Origin: a virus
Direction: 5' to 3' (one strand)
DNA: 22,588 nt
IMG/VR virus record: IMGVR_UViG_3300012984_000036
Span: 1 to 22,588 of that record
The number at the start of each line of letters is the position of its first letter. Within the stretch, counting starts at the first letter, position 1. Below, one piece after another: positions 6,246 to 12,876 of this stretch. The position numbers and the translations under genes were made by a program. The notes under the pieces were generated by a model. It saw nothing but the letters and a program-made list of their open reading frames with translations, had not been told where the DNA came from and did not search any database.

Positions 6246-6626
6246 GTCCGGAGTCGCCGGACAGTTTAAAAAGTAGCCGGGTAATGTTGCCCGGCAAATC
6301 AGGTGGCGGAATTAGACGCCGACGAGGTGGGAGTAAACATAGACCCATCGATGGCGGGTAGCGGCTCCGCAAGACCAGTAATAGGACCCGACATGGGGCC
6401 GCGTGCAGGTATAGAATCCTGCCCTGATTATTTAAATTGAGTCCAGCAAGGCAACGCCCATACTTTCCCAAGTGGCATAATCTGGACAGGGAGATTAATT
6501 GGTGAGGTGGTTTTTAGCCGGGCATCGGAAAGATGTCGTCAACGCGGGCCCGCAAGGCAGGCGATACTGGAGAGGTAACAGCTCCGGATATGAGGTTCGA
6601 ATCCCGCATTTTGATGGTGTCCGGCT
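6246..6626 (+). ncRNA. Candidate large structured RNA in a gene-free stretch
   Basis: About 400 bases (6239-6640) carry no convincing reading frame but many hairpins: GTCCGG/CCGGAC (6246-6262, loop 5); GCCGGG/CCCGGC (6276-6295, loop 8); the tRNA-like fold at 6297-6430; GTCCAG/CTGGAC (6441-6487) enclosing GCC-ACTT/AAGT-GGC; and an outer helix AGCCGG/CCGGCT (6516-6521 with 6621-6626). The outer helix encloses GCATC/GATGT (6522-6536), CTGGAG/CTCCGG (6567-6587) and a T-loop-like GGTTCGAATCCC. The sequence is richer in G and C than its neighbours. TTTGAAAGAC recurs at both borders (6234-6243, 6630-6639). I do not recognise a known class. The strand is taken from the tRNA-like part and the flanking genes. 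Confidence 0.5.
6297..6430 (+). ncRNA. tRNA-like RNA with enlarged middle, possibly tRNA-Leu-derived
   Basis: A perfect 7-bp acceptor-like helix (AATCAGG 6297-6303 with CCTGATT 6423-6429, discriminator A6430) is followed by TG and a D-arm-like hairpin (GGCG/CGCC, 6305-6320). Its sequence TGGCGGAATTAGACGC is that of tRNA-Leu D-arms minus three bases that include the invariant GG. The T-stem GCAGG/CCTGC (6405-6422) abuts the acceptor strand exactly as in tRNA, but the loop is TATAGAAT instead of TTCGAAT. The 84 bases in between hold GGTGGG/CCCATC with a 12-nt loop and CGGGT/ACCCG instead of a normal anticodon arm. The total of 134 nt is too long for a standard tRNA. CCA is not encoded. Confidence 0.5.
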
Positions 6627-6640
6627 TAATTTGAAAGACT

Positions 6641-6853
6641 ATGAAGACAAAAGAGGAAATATTTGGTCCTGGGTGGCCTTACATATTTGATGCCAGCAAA
6701 AATTTTTACACGAAAGAACACACTTTTCAAAAGGCGGACGAATACGCCGAAGAGTACGCGAAGGCGTTCCTGATCTGGACTAGGAACAATAAAACCTATC
6801 CAATGGACGCCCAAACGTGTTTAGAAGCTTTCAAAGAATCCCTAAAGAAATAG
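6641..6853 (+). CDS. Hypothetical protein
   Basis: A 70-residue soluble protein (MKTKEEIFGPGWPYIFDASK...). The middle (FQKADEYAEEYAKAFLIWTR) is a probable amphipathic helix. It is the first gene after the structured RNA stretch and its start lies a few bases past the GAAAGAC repeat. A 37-base gap follows. No family is recognised. Confidence 0.55.
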   Translation: MKTKEEIFGPGWPYIFDASKNFYTKEHTFQKADEYAEEYAKAFLIWTRNNKTYPMDAQTCLEAFKESLKK

Positions 6854-6890
6854 CCCAACAGCTTTTTAAAACGAAACCAAATTCAAAAAT

Positions 6891-7277
6891 ATGAAATTAA
6901 GCCAGACACAAGCGAAAGCGATAGCAGAAACAGCAATTCAAAGGATCAATTCTGATGCTGACAAGCGAAAAAAAGATGCCGTAAAAAAGATTGAATCAGA
7001 TCCAGAATATAAAAAACTGAGGGTCTTATCGTCAAAGGCAAAGCTGGCATATGATGAATTGAGTAATTTGGAACATAAAATTGAATCCAGATACGACATC
7101 AGTATAAGCACGTCTTACGGTAAGGTGTCCCACAGTCCGAACCGACGCCATCACGACCCATACGGCGATTTCGCAAAACAGATACGACGTGAGGTAACGT
7201 TGCTCACAATTGAATCGGATAAATTCAAAACCAGCGAAGACATAATTAATCACATGGTTAAAAAATATTCGGTATGA
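6891..7277 (+). CDS. Hypothetical protein with helical N-terminus
   Basis: A 128-residue, highly charged protein. Residues 1-70 are rich in Lys, Glu and Ala (QAKAIAETAIQRINSDADKR, then KAKLAYDELSNLEHKIES) and probably form a coiled coil. The middle contains a basic, histidine-rich stretch (SPNRRHHDPYGDF). The family is not known. The stop overlaps the next gene's start as ATGA (7274-7277). Confidence 0.6.
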   Translation: MKLSQTQAKAIAETAIQRINSDADKRKKDAVKKIESDPEYKKLRVLSSKAKLAYDELSNLEHKIESRYDISISTSYGKVSHSPNRRHHDPYGDFAKQIRREVTLLTIESDKFKTSEDIINHMVKKYSV

Positions 7278-7531
7278 AGCGCCTTTGGACCCTATTCATC
7301 AATCCCTGGTTCTTCATGCCTGTAGGCCTTGGATTCGCCCTTCTTACCTGGTTGGACTTCGCCATGAGGCATTGCAATCAGGTTATCGAGATGTGGCCGT
7401 GTCTCAGTTTTATGGGGAAAACCTTCTTCGTTATCACTGCTGTCTCGTTCGGGGGAAACGTCGCTGTCAGGATTCTATACGTTACCCTGTGGCCAGTACT
7501 TAAATGGATCGCTAACCTTGTAAAACTATGA
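7274..7531 (+). CDS. Small membrane protein
   Basis: An 85-residue protein with hydrophobic segments at about residues 9-30 (NPWFFMPVGLGFALLTWLDF) and 47-72 (MGKTFFVITAVSFGGNVAVR and onward), possibly a third at the C-terminus (LWPVLKWIANLVKL). The number and size of segments could fit a holin, but no lysin gene lies nearby, so this remains unproven. It is coupled by ATGA on both sides. Confidence 0.6.
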   Translation: MKRLWTLFINPWFFMPVGLGFALLTWLDFAMRHCNQVIEMWPCLSFMGKTFFVITAVSFGGNVAVRILYVTLWPVLKWIANLVKL

Positions 7532-7800
7532 TCGAAATATACAGAGAGGATGAAAAATGCAAGGTGAAGATAATTTCTAACCAGGTGCCTTTTCATTTCA
7601 TGTTCACCCACAATGCTGAGCATGCCGCCTATGCCGCGTTACTTGAAAGTAGTCTCCAAAAGCAATTATGGGATTTCATGGAGCGGGCCAGAAGAGATGC
7701 ATACAACCTTGGATGGAAAGACGCCAAGCAACACCATCGTAAAAGGGAAGATTTCAACTGCACGCCTCAAATAGTTAAAACTGATGACATAGCATGGTAG
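7528..7800 (+). CDS. Hypothetical protein
   Basis: A 90-residue soluble protein (MIEIYREDEKCKVKIISNQ...). A helical segment (LQKQLWDFMERARRDAYNLG) is followed by WKDAKQHHRKRE; the AYNLGWKDAK stretch resembles the 'A.. .GW.dGk' element of small phage proteins of unknown function. No assignment is possible. It overlaps both neighbours slightly. Confidence 0.6.
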   Translation: MIEIYREDEKCKVKIISNQVPFHFMFTHNAEHAAYAALLESSLQKQLWDFMERARRDAYNLGWKDAKQHHRKREDFNCTPQIVKTDDIAW

Positions 7801-8177
7801 CCCAATTACTTCAAATCCTAGCAAATTTTTGGCCCTCTTTAGCCCTGCTTTGCCTTTCGGCTATACCGGCAGCGTACATGCATTGCCATGATCATGGTAA
7901 GCTAAAACCAATCGGCAAGTCAATGGGATTCTTTGGCACAACTCAATGGATGCGAAAATACAAGTATGTGAACAATGTCAGGATGCCTGCCTTTTTGGGG
8001 TCGACAACGATATTTGTGGCCTACACCGATGCGTATCACGCCTCCCAGGCCCTCATGAGGATATTAATGAGCCTTTCCGTTACACTGGCTATTGGTGCGC
8101 CTTGGTGGGCTATAATCGCTATTTGGTGGACGTACGCCGGAGTTCACGCAGCTTTTTATAAAATATTAAGCCGATGA
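7794..8177 (+). CDS. Polytopic membrane protein
   Basis: A 127-residue protein with about four hydrophobic segments: residues 4-27 (LLQILANFWPSLALLCLSAI), a short one near 65-80 (PAFLGSTTIFVAY) and a long stretch from about 87 to 122 (MRILMSLSVTLAIGAPWWAI and following). A conserved-looking soluble loop, GKSMGFFGTTQWMRKYKY, follows a His-rich AYMHCHDHGK. I do not recognise a family. The start overlaps the previous gene by seven bases and the stop overlaps the next by four. Confidence 0.6.
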   Translation: MVAQLLQILANFWPSLALLCLSAIPAAYMHCHDHGKLKPIGKSMGFFGTTQWMRKYKYVNNVRMPAFLGSTTIFVAYTDAYHASQALMRILMSLSVTLAIGAPWWAIIAIWWTYAGVHAAFYKILSR

Positions 8178-8500
8178 CATACGAAGAAAAAGTCTTTCAA
8201 CACACAGGATTAATTATGAATACCTCCGGAAATCCCACAAAGACAGCGAAAGACAAGGAAGAAGCCTGGAATATCCAGAAACTGCCGGAAGACGGTCAGC
8301 CTCACGGTTGGATTCAGTGGAAAGGAACTGACGTTTGCATGGACATACATTGCGAGTGCGGCGAGCTAACCCATGTAGACGGCGATTTTTGCTACCATGT
8401 TAAATGCGGTAGCTGCGGCGCGGTGTACTTTTGCAATGGCCACATCGAATTGATTAAGCTAGAAACAGAACCTGATAGTTGCATACTTGAATCAGAATAA
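8174..8500 (+). CDS. Phage zinc-ribbon protein (CxCG type)
   Basis: A 108-residue protein. Its core GWIQWKGTDVCMDIHCECGE, followed by HVDGDFCYHVKCGSCGAVYF, matches a small zinc-ribbon family widespread in phages, with C60/C62 and C78/C81 as likely zinc ligands and extra cysteines at 55, 73 and 87. The biochemical role of this family is not established to my knowledge. The ATG at 8174 overlaps the upstream stop as ATGA, which favours it over the internal Met at residue 15. Confidence 0.75.
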   Translation: MTYEEKVFQHTGLIMNTSGNPTKTAKDKEEAWNIQKLPEDGQPHGWIQWKGTDVCMDIHCECGELTHVDGDFCYHVKCGSCGAVYFCNGHIELIKLETEPDSCILESE

Positions 8501-8510
8501 AAAATACCCT

Positions 8511-8993
8511 ATGAAAAAGCTAACCTACCTCCTCCTTTTCGGTCTCCTGGCATGCGCCGGTACAGACCCTGAACCCGTAAAACAACCCATCAAAGAGCGA
8601 GTGACCTGCTTTTTTGATACTTGGTACATAGTCCACAACGCCCCAGGCGGAGCCATTCCATACGGCACCCACATTACCTACAATATCACCCCGAACGTGA
8701 TCACCGCCAACCATTCTGTTTTGCAGTACACCATGAAAGTAAAGAACCTGGGCCCGCAGACAGTAAAAGTCATGGGAACGATCACCAACATGAACGCTAT
8801 CCTGGCTACTAACCAATTCACCACAAAAACGCTATTCACCACGGATTGTCTTTTGGGTGCGACAAACGATTTCCTGGAGGTATATAAAGTAGGATCCGGA
8901 ACGAATGGGGCTAACGTAGTTGTGACTTTGACCGCGGTAAACGCTTCACACTTGCTAGGTTCCCCTGTTTCAAACTCAATGGTGTTCCAATGA
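8511..8993 (+). CDS. Lipoprotein
   Basis: A 160-residue protein with a lipoprotein signal peptide: MKKLTYLLLFGLLACAGTDP, with the lipobox LLAC and Cys at 18. The mature part is rich in Thr, Asn, Gly and Val in alternating patterns (VLQYTMKVKNLGPQTVKVMG) and is probably an all-beta domain. The upstream extension to 8487 lies partly in the preceding gene and would bury the signal peptide, so the start at 8511 is chosen. Possible roles are superinfection exclusion or modification of the host outer envelope; neither is demonstrated. Confidence 0.7.
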   Translation: MKKLTYLLLFGLLACAGTDPEPVKQPIKERVTCFFDTWYIVHNAPGGAIPYGTHITYNITPNVITANHSVLQYTMKVKNLGPQTVKVMGTITNMNAILATNQFTTKTLFTTDCLLGATNDFLEVYKVGSGTNGANVVVTLTAVNASHLLGSPVSNSMVFQ

Positions 8994-9100
8994 AAAAGCT
9001 TATTTTTATACTCGCCACCGCACTATTTTGTGCATCATGCGCCCCGAAGGCTTATCGCGACACTTACACCTATCTGGATCATAAACCGAACCTGAAATGA
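8990..9100 (+). CDS. Very small lipoprotein
   Basis: A frame of 36 codons. MKKLIFILATALFCASCAPK reads as a signal peptide with Cys17 as the likely lipidated residue, followed by a polar tail of about 20 residues (AYRDTYTYLDHKPNLK). It overlaps the previous and next genes by ATGA. Its small size and lipid anchor recall outer-membrane spanin subunits or entericidin-like peptides, but no partner is evident. Confidence 0.6.
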   Translation: MKKLIFILATALFCASCAPKAYRDTYTYLDHKPNLK

Positions 9101-9288
9101 GATTCAGCCAAAGGATTCAGGTTGGGCGAACCGACCGACGCTACACTGAATTTGAAAAAATGGTCGCTGACTGGCCTAAAGAACGCCTGGAATTGGAGGT
9201 TTCACTGATACAAAACAAGCGAAGCACACTAACCAGGAGCCAAAGAGACCGTGTTTTAGATCTTCACAATAAACTAAAATCAAAATGA
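9097..9288 (+). CDS. Small basic hypothetical protein
   Basis: A 63-residue, highly charged protein (MRFSQRIQVGRTDRRYTEFE...), probably one long helix pair (LELEVSLIQNKRSTLTRSQR and DRVLDLHNKLKSK). No family is recognised. It is coupled by ATGA overlaps to the lipoprotein gene before it and the membrane peptide after it. Confidence 0.55.
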   Translation: MRFSQRIQVGRTDRRYTEFEKMVADWPKERLELEVSLIQNKRSTLTRSQRDRVLDLHNKLKSK

Positions 9289-9410
9289 CAATCCTCATCT
9301 CAACGATTATCGCCATCGTGGTCATATCTGTCGCTGGCATTTTAATAGGAAAGTGGATCCGTAAAATGGAGGAGAAAGACGTATTTTGTGAGAGGGACGA
9401 AGAAGCATGA
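9285..9410 (+). CDS. Small single-pass membrane protein
   Basis: A frame of 41 codons. The N-terminus is a strongly hydrophobic helix (ILISTIIAIVVISVAGILIG), followed by a charged cytoplasmic-type tail (KWIRKMEEKDVFCERDEEA). It overlaps both neighbours by ATGA. An inner-membrane spanin-like or holin-like role is possible given the lipoproteins next door, but the tail is too short to span the periplasm. Confidence 0.6.
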   Translation: MTILISTIIAIVVISVAGILIGKWIRKMEEKDVFCERDEEA

Positions 9411-9889
9411 ACGTAGCTAACACAGCATTTTTCGCAGCCACCCGATTAACCGGGCGAGGGGGTTCGGGAGCCTATAATGGAAGCCCTGAAGAGCCTAAAA
9501 AGAGTTGGGTGGCCATTTGGTGGTATCCGCTCGCCACATTATCCGCAATAATCACTCTGTTAATGGTAGGGTATGTATTTTACCATCAGCAGCCATACTG
9601 CGGCACGATCACTTACACGGCCAAAACGACCCATCACCACAAAAACAATACTTACGATGACCCTTTATGGGTTATTCAGTTCGAAGTCGGCCAAAAGCAT
9701 TCATTCAGGCCTTCATGGGTTGACTTTTCATCCTACGATGTCGGTAGTAAGGTTTGCGTTCCGATGAAAAAGAGGCAAATGGAGGGTCACAATCATGATG
9801 AAACTATTTTCACGACCCTAGCGCTGATCACCATTTCGATGATTGTATTTATGATCCCATGGCTATTTGAGAACGCGGACAAGATTTAG
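9407..9889 (+). CDS. Membrane protein with extracytoplasmic domain
   Basis: A 160-residue protein with two membrane helices, at about residues 36-60 (IWWYPLATLSAIITLLMVGY and on) and about 135-155 (LALITISMIVFMIPWLF). Between them lies a soluble domain of about 75 residues with paired cysteines (PYCGTITY and SKVCVPMKK), a histidine cluster (KTTHHHKNN) and a strand-rich pattern. DUF3592-like membrane proteins have a similar layout, but the match is weak. It is the last gene before the terminase module. Confidence 0.6.
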   Translation: MNVANTAFFAATRLTGRGGSGAYNGSPEEPKKSWVAIWWYPLATLSAIITLLMVGYVFYHQQPYCGTITYTAKTTHHHKNNTYDDPLWVIQFEVGQKHSFRPSWVDFSSYDVGSKVCVPMKKRQMEGHNHDETIFTTLALITISMIVFMIPWLFENADKI

Positions 9890-9927
9890 GATTTGCGAAT
9901 AATCAACTAAAGACGTAGTTTTAAAAT

Positions 9928-10350
9928 ATGGCAGCAGGTAGACCAACGAAGTATTCTGAGGACATTTTAAAGCTCACCGATCAATATATCACCGGGTGTG
10001 AGGATGAAGAGCAAACAATCGTATCAGGGGAAAGCGAAAAATTCACATCCTATAAAGTCAGGGTAAAGGTAAAGATGCCAACCATTGAAGGATTGTCGCT
10101 TTATTTGAATGTTCATAAGGACACAATTTTCGAATGGGACAAGCAACACAAAGAATTTTCCGACTTGCTTAGTGTGTTGCGCGCAAAACAATGCGATAGA
10201 TTGATAAATAAAGGCCTTTCTGGCGATTATAACCCATTTATTGCCAAATTGATACTATCCAAACACGGATACGCAGAGAAGCAGGAGATAGAACATTCAA
10301 CCCCTGAGGATCAGGTTTTCACCATTGGAGGCCAAACCATCAAATTCTAG
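9928..10350 (+). CDS. Terminase small subunit
   Basis: A 140-residue protein. The N-terminus AAGRPTKYSEDIL is characteristic of phage terminase small subunits, and a helix-turn-helix follows (TIEGLSLYLNVHKDTIFEWD, about 52-71) before an oligomerisation-like region (RAKQCDRLINKGLSGDYNPF). It would bind packaging-start DNA and regulate the large subunit. The large subunit gene follows directly and overlaps by about 26 bases. This is one of the best-supported assignments in the window. Confidence 0.85.
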   Translation: MAAGRPTKYSEDILKLTDQYITGCEDEEQTIVSGESEKFTSYKVRVKVKMPTIEGLSLYLNVHKDTIFEWDKQHKEFSDLLSVLRAKQCDRLINKGLSGDYNPFIAKLILSKHGYAEKQEIEHSTPEDQVFTIGGQTIKF

Positions 10351-11650
10351 GGTTCTTTTCGAGCCTTATCCCAAACAGCAGGAGTTCATAGAGGCCATTT
10401 TTTCATGGCTTTACACGTTTCTAACCTATGGCGGCGCTATGGGTGGAGGCAAGACTATTGTTTGCTTTGGTGCCCTAATTACACTTTCAAAATTATTCCC
10501 AGGCTCAAAATGGTGTGTTATTCGCGATTCAATACCCACTTTAAAACGGACCAGCCTTGAATCGTTCAAGAAAATAGTCCCCACCAACTTCATAAAGACC
10601 TTCAATCAGAACGATTTCATTTACACGTTCAAGAATGGCAGCCAGATCATGTTCATGGCCGAGAATTTCGAGCAAGACAAGGAATTTAACCGGTTTAAGG
10701 GACTTGAAGTGAATGGGTTTTTACTCGAGCAGATTGAAGAGCTCCAAGAGGAACTACTGAACATCTGCTTTATCCGGGCTGGCCGGAATAAGATCGATAA
10801 GATGCCACCTCGCCCATTGATCCTGGCAAATGTCAATCCTACCCTTTTATGGCCTAAAAAACGAGTCTATGAACCGTGGAGCAAAGGAAAATTGCCTCCC
10901 GATTGGTTCTATCTGCCGGCAAAGATCTATGATAACAAGACTTTGGCTGAGGACGAACACTACATGCACAATGTCACGGCCCATTTGGATGACATAAGCC
11001 GCCGACAAAAGATCGATGGGGATTGGGATGCGTTTGCCATCGATAAACCTTATTTGTACAAATTCGACATTAAAAAGCATGTAATTGAGTCATACAAGCC
11101 CAATATTCATCTCCCCATCCTGATCAGTTTTGACTTCAATGTCGAACCAATGACGGCCATTGTAGGCCAGCAAATTGATAATTTAACCGCTTATATTTTC
11201 GATGAATTTGAGATCGAAACAGGATCCACTGAGGAGATGTGCGAGCTCATAAAGGCTAAATACAAGGATTGGCGCATGAATATGGACGTGACTGGGGACG
11301 CCACGGGCCGCAATCGCACCTCAGTAACACGCGGCAATCTTAATCACTACCGGGTAATAAAGGATGAATTAGAGCTTTCGGATAACGAAATAAGGGTCCC
11401 ATCCGTGAATATGGCCCATAAAGACTCACGGGTTCTTTGCAACTCAATACTTCAGCACGCCGATGTGTTCATAACAGCCAATTGCGAGAAGGTAATCCGA
11501 GATTGCACCTATGCCCAGGTCGATGAATTCGGGGAGTTGATCAAGACAAAGGACGAGGGGAGACATTTTTTTGACGAAACCCGCTATTTCTGGCATACGA
11601 TTTTCCCTGATTTCATTAAGGCACCCGAAAAATATCGGCGCGAGGAGTAG
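10325..11650 (+). CDS. Terminase large subunit
   Basis: A 441-residue packaging ATPase-nuclease. The Walker A-like motif GGAMGGGKT is at 36-44; the Walker B/Glu motif GFLLEQIEEL at 131-140; the nuclease acids are D270 (LISFDFNVEP), about D325 (DVTGDATGRN) and about D417 (HFFDETRYFWHTIFPDF). Length is normal for the family. There is no ATG before the ATPase motif. The most likely start is TTG at 10325, inside the small subunit gene and in another frame; this is uncommon but keeps the family's N-terminal adenine-binding region (EPYPKQQEFIEA). It threads concatemeric DNA into the procapsid and cuts it. Confidence 0.92.
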   Translation: MEAKPSNSRVLFEPYPKQQEFIEAIFSWLYTFLTYGGAMGGGKTIVCFGALITLSKLFPGSKWCVIRDSIPTLKRTSLESFKKIVPTNFIKTFNQNDFIYTFKNGSQIMFMAENFEQDKEFNRFKGLEVNGFLLEQIEELQEELLNICFIRAGRNKIDKMPPRPLILANVNPTLLWPKKRVYEPWSKGKLPPDWFYLPAKIYDNKTLAEDEHYMHNVTAHLDDISRRQKIDGDWDAFAIDKPYLYKFDIKKHVIESYKPNIHLPILISFDFNVEPMTAIVGQQIDNLTAYIFDEFEIETGSTEEMCELIKAKYKDWRMNMDVTGDATGRNRTSVTRGNLNHYRVIKDELELSDNEIRVPSVNMAHKDSRVLCNSILQHADVFITANCEKVIRDCTYAQVDEFGELIKTKDEGRHFFDETRYFWHTIFPDFIKAPEKYRREE

Positions 11651-11656
11651 GAAATA

Positions 11657-11669
11657 AGTTATATTTTGC
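11657..11669 (+). promoter_or_regulatory. Possible promoter box ahead of RHH gene
   Basis: TATATTTTGC (11660-11669) resembles the Bacteroidota -7 box with one extra T, 14 bases before the ATG of the ribbon-helix-helix gene. The 9-mer AGTTATATT (11657-11665) recurs at 22483-22491, ahead of the tape measure gene. No TTG is seen at -33, so the call is weak. Confidence 0.25.
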
Positions 11670-11682
11670 ACTACATTCGTGC

Positions 11683-11841
11683 ATGGCAAAACCAAAACAC
11701 ACCAGATCGGTATATTTCAAAGAGCCTTATCTTTGGGAAAAGATCGCTCAGGCTGCCTTAGATCAGAATCGATCGGTGAACAACTATCTGGAAACACTCA
11801 TTTCGGCTCATTTACTTAACGAGGCAATAAAGAAACCATAG
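11683..11841 (+). CDS. Small ribbon-helix-helix-like DNA-binding protein
   Basis: A frame of 52 codons. SVYFKEPYLWEKIAQAALDQ, then NRSVNNYLETLISAHLL, fits a ribbon-helix-helix fold (one strand, a helix, a turn with NRSVNNY, a second helix) as in Arc/CopG repressors. It stands between the terminase genes and the glycan cassette, preceded by a possible promoter, so it may control the cassette. The fold is inferred by eye only. Confidence 0.6.
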   Translation: MAKPKHTRSVYFKEPYLWEKIAQAALDQNRSVNNYLETLISAHLLNEAIKKP

Positions 11842-11843
11842 CC

Positions 11844-12218
11844 ATGCAGGTAATCATCGAAGAATCGGAATACAAAAGGCTTCTAGCAGTTGAGGCTCAC
11901 CTAAAGGAGGTATTTGCGACCATCGCAGAAGAGGCCAAGAAATCCGAATTCGCCGTAAGTTTGAATGATGCCTATACCGGTATGGGTGGCTATCGTGAAT
12001 ACCCTGTTTCGTTCATAATCTGCAATCCAAGTGAAATAACTAAGGAATTAGTTAAAAGAAACGCGGAGGAAGACAAAGAGATCGTTAAGCTACTTGGACA
12101 CCTGCGTGTTATGGCTACGGAAGTTGCCCCTATGTTAAATTTCAAAAAGAAGACCATGGGCGAAATCATAAAGGAGCGTCACGGATACTATGCTTTACCT
12201 TACGAATTCAAAGTATGA
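11844..12218 (+). CDS. Hypothetical protein
   Basis: A 124-residue soluble protein. The N-terminus MQVIIEESEYKRLLAVEAHL looks like a strand followed by a helix; the middle has AYTGMGGYREYPVSFIICN and the C-terminus MGEIIKERHGYYALPYEF. No family is known. It starts two bases after the RHH gene and overlaps the following small frame by ATGA. Confidence 0.55.
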   Translation: MQVIIEESEYKRLLAVEAHLKEVFATIAEEAKKSEFAVSLNDAYTGMGGYREYPVSFIICNPSEITKELVKRNAEEDKEIVKLLGHLRVMATEVAPMLNFKKKTMGEIIKERHGYYALPYEFKV

Positions 12219-12349
12219 AGCCGCAATTTATATTCAGGAACAATTCATGGTATTGCGTCATCAAACTGGATGATAACGGCGCGCGCCAATGGAATCTTTT
12301 TGAGCAAGGAGCTTGGGTGCCAAAGTTCATAACCTGTCCAAAAGTATGA
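12215..12349 (+). CDS. Very small hypothetical protein
   Basis: A frame of 44 codons (MKPQFIFRNNSWYCVIKLDD...) that overlaps both the preceding stop and the next start by ATGA. It is rich in aromatic residues, with three Trp (SWYC, QWNLF, AWVPK), and its pattern suggests a small beta-sheet. Its reality rests on the precise stop/start coupling on both sides. Confidence 0.5.
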   Translation: MKPQFIFRNNSWYCVIKLDDNGARQWNLFEQGAWVPKFITCPKV

Positions 12350-12876
12350 CTTACAGCGTAATAGGATGCGGCAGCTCGGGAGAACATTGGGACGGCCACG
12401 GCCTAGCCATAGGCGTAAACGACTGCTTCAAATTCGGCAAGCGCACACCCATTCTTTTGATCGCTAACCACTTTTCGAAGTTCCCGGCGGAGAGAGTTGA
12501 AACAATAAAGCAGCACAACCCTACAAAGTTTTACACGGACAATAACTCATGGAGACATATTTTCCCGAACTATATCCAGGTGCATTTGAGGAGCTGGGAC
12601 GGGATATTGAGAAAGGAACCGGACAGACTTCAGCATGCCAACTCTTCCCCATTTATTGCGATGTCTCTAGCTTATAATTTAGGCGCGTCTAAAATTGTTC
12701 TTTACGGGGTTGAGTTTAATGATCACCCGCATTTCAGGAATGGGATGGAGAAAATGGAGGTCAGGCAGTACAAACAGTTCATCGATCGCCTTCGTGAGAA
12801 AGGCGTTAAGGTTGTACTCGGCGCACCTGGGTCTTTGTTGGAGGAGTTTTTAACGTTTGAAAAACAGATCGCATGA
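12346..12876 (+). CDS. DUF115/GT42-like sugar-transferase-fold protein
   Basis: A 176-residue protein. A Rossmann-like N-terminus (SVIGCGSSGEHW, then GLAIGVNDCFK), a middle NSSPFIAMSLAYNLGASKIV and LYGVEFNDHP recall DUF115/MAF-type flagellin glycosylation proteins and the CST-I sialyltransferase group. This suggests transfer of a nucleotide-activated sugar. It is shorter than bacterial relatives and likely just the core domain. A TTG at 12313 opens the frame earlier, but the ATG at 12346 overlaps the upstream stop (ATGA) and is preferred. It is the first gene of the glycan cassette. The family call is moderate and the substrate unknown. Confidence 0.6.
   Translation: MTYSVIGCGSSGEHWDGHGLAIGVNDCFKFGKRTPILLIANHFSKFPAERVETIKQHNPTKFYTDNNSWRHIFPNYIQVHLRSWDGILRKEPDRLQHANSSPFIAMSLAYNLGASKIVLYGVEFNDHPHFRNGMEKMEVRQYKQFIDRLREKGVKVVLGAPGSLLEEFLTFEKQIA

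Noticed and set aside
6211-6471. Minus-strand 86-residue frame across the structured RNA stretch
   Set aside because: Proline-, arginine- and leucine-rich composition looks like a translation of a GC-rich RNA, it opposes all neighbouring genes and has no coupling signals.
6516-6626. Classical tRNA bounded by AGCCGG/CCGGCT with GGTTCGAATCCC
   Set aside because: The T-loop-like element is not adjacent to the closing helix, its stem does not pair beyond two bases, and no anticodon arm fits. Kept only as part of the structured region.
7285-7503. Alternate frame inside the 85-residue membrane protein gene
   Set aside because: Lacks coupling and hydrophobic pattern; the ATGA-linked frame at 7274-7531 is the better gene.
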